From Vreelandella neptunia (GTDB lineage: Bacteria > Pseudomonadota > Gammaproteobacteria > Pseudomonadales > Halomonadaceae), in NCBI RefSeq assembly GCF_034479615.1, contig NZ_CP140255.1, positions 2,728,001 through 2,792,000 of the forward strand: a DNA stretch of 64,000 bases. The letters are read 5' to 3'. The first letter of the stretch is position 1. Each line of letters starts with the position of its first letter. Positions 41,524 to 50,299 of this stretch are shown piece by piece. Under the pieces are notes generated by a model that was given only the letters and a program-made list of their open reading frames with translations, was not told where the DNA came from and made no database searches. Position numbers and translations under genes: made by a program.

Positions 41524-41612
41524 TGTGGGGGGGAGCTTCAGCTCGTGAATGTTGGGGCTGCCAGCTTGGGGGTGTTTTCAACACCCTTCGCGCGCTAAAG
41601 CGCCCTCCCACA
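41524..41612. repeat. REP/REPIN-like palindromic element, copy B
   Basis: An 89-bp element bounded by TGTGGG and CCCACA, with AGCTTCAGCTCGTGAA as head and CACCCTTCGCGCGCTAAAGC in the right half. It is related to the copies at 10.5 and 56.2 kb. It fills the cysA-alkB gap. Confidence 0.75.
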
Positions 41613-41652
41613 ATAGCCTTGAGCCTGATAACAATCCTGCCAAAGCCAATGA

Positions 41653-42258
41653 CTAGCGCATTTGCCTAAACGTTAGGCTCACCCGCGGTTCAACATCTTT
41701 CTTGGTTTTAGGCAGGCTATGTAGCCAGTTTTGCTGTGTATTACCTTGCATAATTAACAGACTGCCGTGTTCTAACGTAAGCGACACACTCTCCCCTGTT
41801 TTTCGATGTTTAAACGAAAATTTCCTCTCGCCGCCTAGGCTCAACGCCCCAATCGCGCCATTCTCAACAAGGTCTTTTTCGGCGTCACTGTGCCAGCTCA
41901 TGCCCTCATCCCCTGAGCTATAAAAATTACCCAGGCACGAATTAAACACCTCCCCGCAGTGGCTCTCCAGCACCTGCTTAATCTCTCTTAAACAATCAGG
42001 CCATACTAACGCGATCTTTGTATATCCTGAGTACGTGTAAGAAACCGGCTTGTCCGCATACCAGGCTATTTTCCTCTTTGTAACGATCTCTTTGCCGTAA
42101 ATAAATGCACGATCATGCTCCCAGCTTAGTTCGCTTAGACACTTATCCAAATACATATCGGCGGTAACGGTATCCATGACTTTGCCGTAGTAGTAGGCCT
42201 CACCATCCCGAGGAAGCAGATTAATCAACTTCATATCGTCGTTTTCAAATAGATCCAT
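41653..42258 (-). CDS. AlkB-like 2-oxoglutarate-dependent dioxygenase
   Basis: Fe(II)/2-oxoglutarate dioxygenase of the AlkB family, likely repairing alkylated bases by oxidative demethylation. The iron facial triad is His123-x-Asp125 (SWHSDAEKD) and His180 (NWLHSLPK); 2-oxoglutarate is held by Arg192 and Arg198 in PRVSLTFR. The ATG at 42258 (201 residues) follows AGAGGGG; a 39-codon upstream extension is rejected. The pattern is nearer the AlkB2/ALKBH2-like group than E. coli AlkB, by impression. Codon use is A/T-richer than in the neighbouring operon. Confidence 0.9.
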   Translation of the reverse strand: MDLFENDDMKLINLLPRDGEAYYYGKVMDTVTADMYLDKCLSELSWEHDRAFIYGKEIVTKRKIAWYADKPVSYTYSGYTKIALVWPDCLREIKQVLESHCGEVFNSCLGNFYSSGDEGMSWHSDAEKDLVENGAIGALSLGGERKFSFKHRKTGESVSLTLEHGSLLIMQGNTQQNWLHSLPKTKKDVEPRVSLTFRQMR

Positions 42259-42535
42259 TTTAACCCCTCTAATGTGCGAAGCCGTAGAAGGCAGTACCCG
42301 CCGCCCGTGGCACAAAGCCAACCCCGACGCATCAAACCATAAGCCTGCACATTCCGGTTTAAAAACATGCAACAAAGCAAGAAACGGGTTTTTTCGTCGC
42401 TATAAAAAGCCAATACTGCATTGCCATGGGGCAAAAAACCAAGCCCCCCCTGACAACTTCCGGTAAAAAGCTAAAAAAAATCAACCATCAATTAGCGGCT
42501 CAAGGCTAAGAGCAAGCTTTGAAAAGGGGTATAAA

Positions 42536-43429
42536 ATGAGAGCAATAGACTATATACGACTACTGTCGCTAGCCGCTATCTGGGGAGCAAGCTTTCTTTT
42601 TATGAGAATCGCCTCACCGGCGATAGGCCCGATCAACACGGCATTTTTTAGAGTCTTTTTTGGCCTTATTGGCTTGGCTATTATCATCGCGATCATACGT
42701 AAAAGCCTCGCGTTCAGAGGCAAGTTAGGCAAGATTTTGATTTTGGGTGCCATCAACTCAGGTATCCCATTCCTTATGTACAGCATAGCTGCAACATTAC
42801 TACCTGCTGGCTATTCAGCGATTTTAAATGCGACGACCCCTTTAACAGGGGCCATGATTGGCTTTTTTATCTTTAGCGAGAGTTTAACTATAAAAAAATG
42901 GCTGGGCGTAACGCTAGGTATTATCGGCATTACGGTTATTACCACCGTGGGTGATTCAAATATTGTTGGCAACATCTATATAGGTGTTGCGGCCTGTATA
43001 ATAGCCACTGTTGGTTACGGCTTTGCTGGCTTTCTTACCCGAAAATGGATAACCCAACAGGGCGGCCTGGATTCAACGTTGGTTGCGTTTGGCAGTCAAA
43101 TAGGCGCTACCGCTTTTCTCAGCCCCTTTTTACTTTGGAACATCTCAACTGGCCCCAGCATTGATTGGCTTCAAGGTGATGTGTGGTTCAGCCTGCTCGC
43201 AGTCGGCTTTTTATGCACCTCCCTCGCTTATATCCTTTATTTTAGATTGATCGCTGACATTGGGCCGTTACGGTCGCTCACCGTTACCTTCTTGGTGCCA
43301 CCCTTCGCGGTGCTATGGGGCTTTCTAGTCCTTGATGAAACGCTATCCAGCGGATTCTTGCTTGGCTCTTTGGTCGTTCTACTTTCTGTTTGGTTAATCG
43401 TGGGGCCCGATTCAAAAAAAGCAATCTAG
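42536..43429 (+). CDS. EamA/DMT-family transporter
   Basis: Inner-membrane drug/metabolite transporter of 297 residues with ten predicted helices in two EamA repeats (IWGASFLFMRIA near the start, and LAYILYFRLIADIGPLRSLTVTFLVPPFAVLWG in the second half). The substrate is unknown; relatives export amino acids or metabolites. AAAAGGGGTATAAA precedes the ATG. The gene uses many AGA, ATA and AAA codons compared with surrounding genes, suggesting transfer together with the divergent alkB-like gene. Confidence 0.9.
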   Translation: MRAIDYIRLLSLAAIWGASFLFMRIASPAIGPINTAFFRVFFGLIGLAIIIAIIRKSLAFRGKLGKILILGAINSGIPFLMYSIAATLLPAGYSAILNATTPLTGAMIGFFIFSESLTIKKWLGVTLGIIGITVITTVGDSNIVGNIYIGVAACIIATVGYGFAGFLTRKWITQQGGLDSTLVAFGSQIGATAFLSPFLLWNISTGPSIDWLQGDVWFSLLAVGFLCTSLAYILYFRLIADIGPLRSLTVTFLVPPFAVLWGFLVLDETLSSGFLLGSLVVLLSVWLIVGPDSKKAI

Positions 43430-43587
43430 CGAACTAGGTTGCGTCAATTTTTACGCAGCCACAGCGGTGCGCAAAGGCAATGTGCAGTGTGATGTGGGAA
43501 GTGACTGAGCAAAGCCACATCGCCAGAACATACCGCCAAGGCGCTACCCGCGTTATACTGGCGTTTTAGCCATAGCGGAGGAAGACC

Positions 43588-44181
43588 ATGCTTCGGCGTC
43601 ACTTTTTACGGATTTCAGGTGTGCTGCTGGCCAGTGCATGGCTTGCTGGTTGCGCCAGCCCCCAATACTTACAGCTTAGCCCTGAACGCAGCGCGCAGGT
43701 GCCGCAAGTTGGCTCAGGCCAACAGGTGACTGTGATTGCCCAGGATGGCCGCGAAAGCGATATTATTGGCAACCGAGCTGGCGGCGATATGTCGACGGCG
43801 CATATTACCGTGAGCAGCCACGAGCTGATTCCACGCTTACAGCAAGAAGCTGAGCGTGCCGTGCGGGATATGGGCTTTAGCCCCACCACCGAGCAGGCCG
43901 AGGGCCGCCCGAGCTTGACGCTGGAACTTGCCAGTCTGAACTACGCCCGTGGCGACAGCGGCCAGCCACTGGTAGATGAAGCGCGTCTTGAAGGTGTTTT
44001 CCGCGCTATCGCGCAAAATAAGGGCACTACTTATACCGGCACTTACACCTCGCGCCGTACCCAGGGCTATGCCCTTAAGCCTGATGCCGACAGCAATGCA
44101 CGCATGCTCAGCGACTTACTTAGCGATGGCATGAACCGCGCCTTTAGCGACCCAGAGCTGGGCCGTTTACTCGCGCGCTGA
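43588..44181 (+). CDS. YajG-family lipoprotein
   Basis: Predicted lipoprotein of 197 residues. The lipobox LAGC places the acylated Cys at about residue 22, followed by ASPQYLQLSP. The YajG core (AHITVSSHELIPRLQQEAERAVRDMGF and SLTLELASLNYA) is present. YajG-like proteins are of uncertain envelope function. GCGGAGGAAGACC precedes the ATG. A hairpin follows the stop. Confidence 0.88.
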   Translation: MLRRHFLRISGVLLASAWLAGCASPQYLQLSPERSAQVPQVGSGQQVTVIAQDGRESDIIGNRAGGDMSTAHITVSSHELIPRLQQEAERAVRDMGFSPTTEQAEGRPSLTLELASLNYARGDSGQPLVDEARLEGVFRAIAQNKGTTYTGTYTSRRTQGYALKPDADSNARMLSDLLSDGMNRAFSDPELGRLLAR

Positions 44182-44213
44182 GAGACCCCACTGAAACAGA
44201 TTTGTCACGGGCT

Positions 44214-44237
44214 GCGCCTCTTTACCTCTAGAGGCGC
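44214..44237. terminator. Convergent hairpin between yajG-like and thiopurine methyltransferase genes
   Basis: Eight-bp stem GCGCCTCT / AGAGGCGC with an 8-nt loop. It overlaps the last codons of the minus-strand gene and has no clear T-tract. It may act as a shared transcription stop. Confidence 0.5.
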
Positions 44238-44860
44238 GGCCCGCGTCGTTCCAGCGCCCATACGCTCTCCGTTCGGCCACGCTCATCCGGGCTCCCCTCC
44301 TCCAGAAACGTTAGCGTGAAGTTGGGGGTGAACAGGCTTTCGATCTCGCTTTTGGGCACACTATACGGCGGCCCAGCACTGCCATCGGTATGCGATAAAC
44401 TAATCAGCAGGCCCTTGGCGCCGGGCGGTACCAACTGTGCTAGGTGAAACGCATAGCGCTGCCGAGTGGCTGGTGGCAGCGCTATAAGCGAGGCGCGATC
44501 ATAAAACGCGCCAATCTCGGCGGCCTGCTGAATATGCAGGTGAAAAAAGTCACCGCACCACAATTCCACGCTACTTTGGCGCGAAATCGTAAACCCTGCC
44601 TGACGATAGCGGGATACCGATGTGCTGCGCTGAGCCAAAAACTGCTCAATGGCCTCGGGGGCAAACTCTATACCCAGAACCGGGTGTCCTTCATCCGCCA
44701 ACCAGCGCATATCAAGGCTTTTTCCGCACAGCGGCACCAGTACCTTGGTGCGATGAGCAACACCGAGCGACACCCAATGGCGCAGCAATGCTGGGTGCGC
44801 CTGCTGCAAGTGAAAGCCAATACGCCCTTCTTGCCAGCGCTTGCGCCATTGATCGCTCAT
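44228..44860 (-). CDS. tpm: Thiopurine S-methyltransferase
   Basis: SAM-dependent methyltransferase of the TPMT family, associated in bacteria with selenium and tellurium methylation. The protein starts MSDQWRKRWQEGRIGFH. The SAM-binding region includes VLVPLCGKSLDMRWLADEGHPVLGIEFA, and YDRASLIALPPATRQRY is another family motif. The ATG at 44860 follows AAGGTGG with good spacing; a GTG at 44869 is less likely. 210 residues. Confidence 0.93.
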   Translation of the reverse strand: MSDQWRKRWQEGRIGFHLQQAHPALLRHWVSLGVAHRTKVLVPLCGKSLDMRWLADEGHPVLGIEFAPEAIEQFLAQRSTSVSRYRQAGFTISRQSSVELWCGDFFHLHIQQAAEIGAFYDRASLIALPPATRQRYAFHLAQLVPPGAKGLLISLSHTDGSAGPPYSVPKSEIESLFTPNFTLTFLEEGSPDERGRTESVWALERRGPRL

Positions 44861-44913
44861 TTTGGCCACCTTGAAATCGATTGCACTATCCGGAGAGAGG
44901 GCTTATCGCGCCT

Positions 44914-45549
44914 TTAGAACCAACGGTCACGCTTTTTACGCCGACGCGGGAGGTGAGGCACAATCAGACCCACCAATAAACCCGCGCCAGCCACACCGCC
45001 GCCGTACATGAAGTAGCGCATCAGAAGGTCTTCTTCTTGGGTCTCCAGGCGCGCCTGGAGCGCCCTCACTTGCCGACGAGACTGCTCTGCTTGAGCATCC
45101 AGCTCTTGGTTGCTGGCTTCAAGCTCGGCAATGCGACGTTCGCGAACCTCTAGAGTCTCTGTCATTGAGGCAGTACGCTGCTCCCAGGTTTCATTGATCC
45201 CCTCGAGCTCGGCGGTTAGCTCCTCGACCTGGGCTTCTAACGCAGGTAGCTGCTCAACCGCGCTCGGCGTTTGCTGTAGCTCATTGCTCAACACCCAGAC
45301 CGCATTGCCATCATTGTTGCGCACACGGGTGTAATCACCGCTGGTTTCCAATACCTCTACCTGCTCACCTGCGTTGAGCGTCCCAATGATGCGGTAACCA
45401 TCGGTGGGGCCGCTGCGCACATAGGTGCTCAGCTCATCGGTCACCCATGCTTGGTTGGCAGACTGAGCAGTGGCATTGAAGCTGGTAAAACTGAGTAAAA
45501 GGCCAGCCGCAGCGGCGTAATTTCGATAACGAGTTCTGTTTACTAGCAT
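44914..45549 (-). CDS. TIGR04211-type SH3 domain, coiled-coil membrane protein
   Basis: Predicted envelope protein of 211 residues. Signal peptide (LLLSFTSFNATAQS), then a bacterial SH3 domain (about residues 35-90: YVRSGPTDGYRIIGTLNAGEQVEVL), a long Glu/Gln-rich coiled coil (95-175), and a C-terminal membrane helix (GGGVAGAGLLVGLIVPHL) with a basic tail. This is the arrangement of E. coli YgiM-like proteins. Function is not established; binding of cell wall is plausible from the SH3 domain. Confidence 0.88.
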   Translation of the reverse strand: MLVNRTRYRNYAAAAGLLLSFTSFNATAQSANQAWVTDELSTYVRSGPTDGYRIIGTLNAGEQVEVLETSGDYTRVRNNDGNAVWVLSNELQQTPSAVEQLPALEAQVEELTAELEGINETWEQRTASMTETLEVRERRIAELEASNQELDAQAEQSRRQVRALQARLETQEEDLLMRYFMYGGGVAGAGLLVGLIVPHLPRRRKKRDRWF

Positions 45550-45637
45550 GACATCATGTCCTGATTAAAAACGCTGCAAGGCGGACGAAGCCAACAGCGC
45601 TTATCGCTTAACTTAGCGGGGCGCTTGTCTCATACGC

Positions 45638-45967
45638 TTACCCTTCTCCGCGCGGGGGCAGCGGAAAGGGACGGGGGAACTCCGCTACCCGGGCATCGGT
45701 TTTGACCGCCTTCAATGGCCCCTCGCGCTCTACTTCATCAATGCGCACAATAGCATTTAACGGCAGGTAGCTACGCTTGACGCCATCGAAGGTTCGTTGC
45801 AATTTTTCAGTCGCAGGGTCAACCACTACCCGTGAAGCATCGTCAAAGACAAACTCCTCGACTTCAATAAAGCCCCAGAGTTCGCTTTGAAAGATCTCTC
45901 GGACGTATAAATCCCAAATTTCACCCTGCTGGTGAACCACCACACGGTAGATCGGCTTGGCCGCCAT
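45638..45967 (-). CDS. DUF1820 family protein
   Basis: Small cytoplasmic protein of 109 residues in the DUF1820 family. The pattern YRVVVHQQGEIWDLYVREIFQSELWGFIEVEEF is conserved in gammaproteobacteria. No function is known. The C-terminal tail (RPFPLPPRGEG) is Pro/Gly-rich and unlikely to be structured. It diverges from the ATP-grasp gene. Confidence 0.88.
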   Translation of the reverse strand: MAAKPIYRVVVHQQGEIWDLYVREIFQSELWGFIEVEEFVFDDASRVVVDPATEKLQRTFDGVKRSYLPLNAIVRIDEVEREGPLKAVKTDARVAEFPRPFPLPPRGEG

Positions 45968-46174
45968 CTTGGCCTAATCCTCTTGCCATTCGTACATTAA
46001 GTTGAACCGCCTAGCTTACCATATTCCCGCAGTTACGCCTTTACGCTATACCCTCAAGCCAGTGATACGCTAATGCAAAGGAAAATGCGCTCATTAGCCG
46101 CGCATGCCCCCCTCGTGTATGGTAGTGAGCGTGATTTGGCAATTATGTTCGTTCACCAAGTAGGAGTCATCAAC

Positions 46175-47398
46175 ATGCAGAAGGATCCCAATAAAGGCTA
46201 TATCGCTCTATTAGGCTGGAGTCTCAATGCAATTGAAGCGGCCGAAAATTTTGACCGTCGCTACATTGTCGTTGCACCTGACTGGGCGGAAGAGTATTGC
46301 CAAAAACACGACATTCCCTACGTGCCTTGGAATTTCGAGCGACTCAATGATCGCTCAATGGAAATTGCCGAGACGCTTAAAGAGAAAGGCGTCGATGTCG
46401 CCATTCCGCTTTACGAAGAGACCGTTGAGTGGGCTGGCGCTATCAACTCTGTGCTACTGGATAACCCGCGCCTTTACGGTCAGTCGCTGTTGTTGCGCGA
46501 TAAAGCGTTAATGAAGCGTCGTGCCCAACTAGGCGGCATCCGCGTGGGTATTTTTGAAGAAGCCCACGACAAACAAGATGTCGTGCGCTTTCTCAAGCGC
46601 GTTAACCAGACGCTGCTCAAGCTGGACGGCGACCCCAACGACCCGATTCACCTGAAGGCGTTTGATAAAGCAGGCTGCCTTGGTCACCGCGTCATTCGCA
46701 CCCCAGATGAAGTCGATACCATCCCGGATGAAGAGTTCCCGGTGTTGATGGAGTCGCACCTGGATGGCTGGGAATTTGCCGTGGAAGCGTGGATTCATGA
46801 TGGCAAAATCGCCTTCTTGAACATCTCTGAATACGTGACGCTAGGTTACTCGGTGTTTGTCCCCGCGTCGCCTGAGCTCGAGATTTACCGTGAACAGATC
46901 ACCCAACAGATCGAGAAGCTGATTAAAGCGTTCGATATTGAGTTTGGTTTGATCCACCCAGAATACTTCGTTACCAGCGATGGTGAAATGTACTTTGGCG
47001 AAGTGGCCTACCGTCCGCCCGGCTTCAAGGTATTCGAACTGCTAGAGCGTGTTTACGGCTTCAATGCTTACCAAGCTTCCATGCTGGTATTCGATCCGAA
47101 AGCCACGAAAGAAGAAGTGGCCACGTTTTTCCCGAAAGAAGTGGTCGATGCCGATGGCTTTGCCGGCTGCTTTGGCGTTTACCCACGCCGCCGTGTGGTC
47201 AGCCGCTTGGAAATTCCCGAAGAGACTGAAGATCACCCCTACTTTGAGTCTCATGAGCTAACCTCACCAGTAGAAGAAACCGTTACTAAACGCACCGCGT
47301 TTGGTACTCATTGGGGTCTGGTCTACTTTAAAGGCGAAGACGCGCATACTATTCGCGATCTATTAAAACGCCAAGAAGACCTCGACTTCTATGTATAA
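46175..47398 (+). CDS. Stand-alone ATP-grasp enzyme of unknown substrate
   Basis: A 407-residue ATP-grasp protein, expected to join a carboxylate to an amine or thiol through an acyl phosphate. Visible parts are an N-terminal pre-ATP-grasp domain, LLLRDKALMKRRA and LKAFDKAG (Lys161, nucleotide side), VLMESHLDGWEFAVEAWIHDGK (Glu193), and the metal/substrate segment GLIHPEYFVTSDGEMYFGEVAYRPPG (His261, Glu263, Glu276, Arg280). The ATG at 46175 has AGGAG eight bases before it; the longer frame from 46073 is rejected. It resembles peptide or amino acid ligases (carnosine-synthase type), not a biosynthetic enzyme I can name. The next gene starts 30 bp later. Confidence 0.85.
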   Translation: MQKDPNKGYIALLGWSLNAIEAAENFDRRYIVVAPDWAEEYCQKHDIPYVPWNFERLNDRSMEIAETLKEKGVDVAIPLYEETVEWAGAINSVLLDNPRLYGQSLLLRDKALMKRRAQLGGIRVGIFEEAHDKQDVVRFLKRVNQTLLKLDGDPNDPIHLKAFDKAGCLGHRVIRTPDEVDTIPDEEFPVLMESHLDGWEFAVEAWIHDGKIAFLNISEYVTLGYSVFVPASPELEIYREQITQQIEKLIKAFDIEFGLIHPEYFVTSDGEMYFGEVAYRPPGFKVFELLERVYGFNAYQASMLVFDPKATKEEVATFFPKEVVDADGFAGCFGVYPRRRVVSRLEIPEETEDHPYFESHELTSPVEETVTKRTAFGTHWGLVYFKGEDAHTIRDLLKRQEDLDFYV

Positions 47399-47428
47399 TC
47401 CCCGCTAATGCTGGGATAAGGAGTCACC

Positions 47429-49486
47429 GTGGAGACAAATCAAGTTACGTCTTCTCAAGAAGATAGCAAGCTCGATGGATTATTGAGCCAATTTGATGAC
47501 GCAGTGCGCCTGCTGAACCAGGCGCCCGCCTTCTCGAAACCCGCCAAATTGCCGCGCGTGATGGACACTGCGCGGCGAGTATTGCTTCAGGATGGCGGGT
47601 GTGACGCACTGGAGTCCCGCGCGCAAGCGTTTGAGGACTCTGGTGTGTTTTTGGGCTCCGATTGGGAAACACCCCAATATTTGGTACCGACCCTGACGAC
47701 CTTCTCGCTGAAAAGCGCGGATGCCAATGTGGTCGTCATTGAGGCATTGAGCGAGCTTCGACTGCTTGCTGTCGCTAAAGGCAATTTTGAACACCCGTTG
47801 GTTTCTTCAGAGCATGCACACCACTACCTTACTCAGGTAATGGCGATTAATTTATGGCTGCTGTTCTTGCCACCCAGCGAGGCGGAGCGGGAAACCCAAG
47901 GGCGACTGGCGACTATCCCACGCCAGCTTTTTCAGCATTTAGCTGAACGAATCGGCTATGAGCATATCGTTGATCGCCTGATTGATGAGATTTGGCGCAT
48001 TTTAAAACAGCGCCCTATTCAGGTTGACTCGATCAAACAGATGATCACCCAAATTGCCCTATGTCAGGCCAATCCAGAGATTGATCTTGGCGCTAGTGGC
48101 CAAGGCGCCGACCGGCTGGTCAGCTCGCTTTACGGCCCCACTCAGGCCTGCCGCGAAGATCCTGGCGTGGATATTTATCGCGATCGGTTAGAGCATATGG
48201 ATCAGGCGGCCCTGCAGGCTGAATCTACCGGCTTCGCCCGGGCAATGCACGATACCGGCTTGGTATCGCCGTATCACGCCGTGCTGCTGCGTCACCTACT
48301 CGAAGAAGGTGACCACTTACTCTCCGAGGCGCTGGGTCTTTCTTCTACCGGCCGCGACTGTCTACTCTGCTATCGCGAGCTGGTTCAAGCGCTTATTCGG
48401 GGCGGCGTTTATCCAGCCACCGCACAAGCGGTTTACGGCCTGGCGCTGATGCTTGAGCGCGGTATTCTCTATCAGCCGCCGGTGGCGCCCGCCATGTGGC
48501 GTCAACTTAACCTGCCGCTATCCGAGTGGGCGCAGTCGCGACTCACCCTGTCCTATGGCGACACTGTTTCTCCTCGGGCACGCTTAATTGAAGGCGTGCT
48601 CTGCATGCTGGGATTACCGCTAGGCGTTGGTCAGGGCAACAATCCTACCTGCCAGTCGGCACGTGCACTCTCCATGTGGGCGTACAACGACCCAGACTAT
48701 CTGCTGCAAATGGTGGCGTGGGCAGCCCGAGATGACGAAATCATTATGCATTTTGAAGGCCAAGCCATTTCCTCCATGGCGAGCCTATCAGGTGTGGCGA
48801 CCCAGTTACCCATCGATCTCGACCCGGTTTCGCTGATTGTCGTGCCACACCTGGATCGAATTTATGCCGAAATGGGACGGCGCTGCATTGGCCGTGAAGG
48901 TGACCCTCACCGCTGGGTGAATCCTGAATTTCACGGTTGGTGGTCGGGCCGTGGCTTTCGCATCAATGTCGATGTTGCCACCGGTCAACTTAGCGATGTG
49001 GACGACTTTATTCGCCACTTTTTCGCCTATTATCATCCCTACTACAATGGCAACCAGCCGCTGATTCACCCTCAGCCAGCGGGTATTGCGGTCACTGATA
49101 GCGCGGCGCGTTTTATCGGCTGGCACGCAATCACCATTTTGCGGGCATCCCTCGACCCCTCTGATGTCATGCGGATTTACTTCTATAATCCCAACAATGA
49201 TAGCGGGCAGGATTGGGGCGATGGCGTCATTGTGAGTACATCAGGCAATGGTGAGCGCTTCGGCGAGGCCTCGCTGCCTTTCGATCGCTTTGCATCTCGG
49301 CTGTATATTTATCATTACGATCCTCTTGAGCGCGTTGACATAGCCGACGTCACCAGCGAAGAGGTGGAAAATGTTAAACACTACCTGCACCGTAGCTGGG
49401 GGGCCTCACGCTTACCGCCTACCGAGCTGCAGGCAGATCAAGGCTCCAACTCATCCCTACCCAATACACCCCCAGACGTGGGGTAA
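47429..49486 (+). CDS. Uncharacterised 685-residue protein with papain-like Cys/His/Asn pattern
   Basis: No named family is recognised. The first 390 residues are mainly helical and lack a signal peptide or membrane helix. The C-terminal half has NNPTCQSARALSMWA (Cys408 at the head of a helix), GWHAITILRA (His566) and a strand RIYFYNPNNDSGQDWG (Asn587/589/590). That order and spacing resemble a papain-fold peptidase, amidase or transglutaminase-like enzyme. GTG start with AAGGAG upstream, 30 bp after the ATP-grasp gene. The pair suggests a ligation and hydrolysis system on one substrate, which is inference. A catalytically dead or unrelated fold cannot be excluded. Confidence 0.75.
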   Translation: METNQVTSSQEDSKLDGLLSQFDDAVRLLNQAPAFSKPAKLPRVMDTARRVLLQDGGCDALESRAQAFEDSGVFLGSDWETPQYLVPTLTTFSLKSADANVVVIEALSELRLLAVAKGNFEHPLVSSEHAHHYLTQVMAINLWLLFLPPSEAERETQGRLATIPRQLFQHLAERIGYEHIVDRLIDEIWRILKQRPIQVDSIKQMITQIALCQANPEIDLGASGQGADRLVSSLYGPTQACREDPGVDIYRDRLEHMDQAALQAESTGFARAMHDTGLVSPYHAVLLRHLLEEGDHLLSEALGLSSTGRDCLLCYRELVQALIRGGVYPATAQAVYGLALMLERGILYQPPVAPAMWRQLNLPLSEWAQSRLTLSYGDTVSPRARLIEGVLCMLGLPLGVGQGNNPTCQSARALSMWAYNDPDYLLQMVAWAARDDEIIMHFEGQAISSMASLSGVATQLPIDLDPVSLIVVPHLDRIYAEMGRRCIGREGDPHRWVNPEFHGWWSGRGFRINVDVATGQLSDVDDFIRHFFAYYHPYYNGNQPLIHPQPAGIAVTDSAARFIGWHAITILRASLDPSDVMRIYFYNPNNDSGQDWGDGVIVSTSGNGERFGEASLPFDRFASRLYIYHYDPLERVDIADVTSEEVENVKHYLHRSWGASRLPPTELQADQGSNSSLPNTPPDVG

Positions 49487-49518
49487 GCAGCCCTCTGAAC
49501 AACACACTCTTAATCTCT

Positions 49519-50277
49519 ATGATGCGACTCGATCAACTGTTGGTCAGCCAGGAGCTGGCCAACTCGCGTACCCGCGCCCAAAGGCTTATTCGTCACGGGC
49601 GAGTAAGACTTGCCGATAACGGCAAGCCGTTAACCAAAGCGTCTGAAAAATGGCCCGAAGATACCCGCTTTGAAGTAGATGACGATCCCGAAGAGCGCTA
49701 TGTATCCCGGGCGGGGTTAAAATTAGAGGCAGTGCTCACAGCGCTTGAGCTGCGTTTTGACAACGCTGTTGTGCTCGATATCGGTCAATCAACCGGCGGC
49801 TTCAGCGACTGCGCGCTGCGTTTTGGCGCCCGCCATGTGATTGGTGTCGAGGTCGGCCACGGACAGCTTGCAGCAGAGCTACGCGGCGACCCACGCGTCA
49901 CCTGCTTGGAGGGATTAAATGCGCGCTCGATGACCAGCAGCGAAGCCCTTACCAGCGTGCTTTCTGCCCACCCCATCAATAGCGCCATTATGGATGTTTC
50001 GTTTATATCCCAAACGCTGATTCTGCACGAAATTGCCGCCCTGCTACCACCAGGGGGGCAGTTAATTTCACTGGTGAAACCACAGTTTGAGCTAACCCCC
50101 GGCGCCCTGGATAAACGTGGCGTGGTACGCGACGCTAAACACTTTGCAGAAGTTGAAGCCAACATTCGTCGCAGCTGCAACGCCTGCGAACTTAATATTC
50201 AACACTGGCAGGAGAGCCCGATCACCGGCGGCGACGGCAACCGCGAATTTCTCCTGCATGCAGTAAAAGGGCCTTAA
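49519..50277 (+). CDS. tlyA: TlyA family RNA methyltransferase
   Basis: S4 RNA-binding domain (residues 1-65: MRLDQLLVSQELANSRTRAQRLIRHGRV) fused to an FtsJ-like methyltransferase domain with VLDIGQSTGGFSDCALRFGA, the SAM site. TlyA 2'-O-methylates rRNA in actinobacteria; in proteobacteria the homologue is often annotated hemolysin and its target is not proven. The 252-residue length is normal. It follows the 685-residue gene by 32 bp and may share its transcript. Confidence 0.93.
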   Translation: MMRLDQLLVSQELANSRTRAQRLIRHGRVRLADNGKPLTKASEKWPEDTRFEVDDDPEERYVSRAGLKLEAVLTALELRFDNAVVLDIGQSTGGFSDCALRFGARHVIGVEVGHGQLAAELRGDPRVTCLEGLNARSMTSSEALTSVLSAHPINSAIMDVSFISQTLILHEIAALLPPGGQLISLVKPQFELTPGALDKRGVVRDAKHFAEVEANIRRSCNACELNIQHWQESPITGGDGNREFLLHAVKGP

Positions 50278-50299
50278 AAAAAGAGAGCTTAAAAATGCA

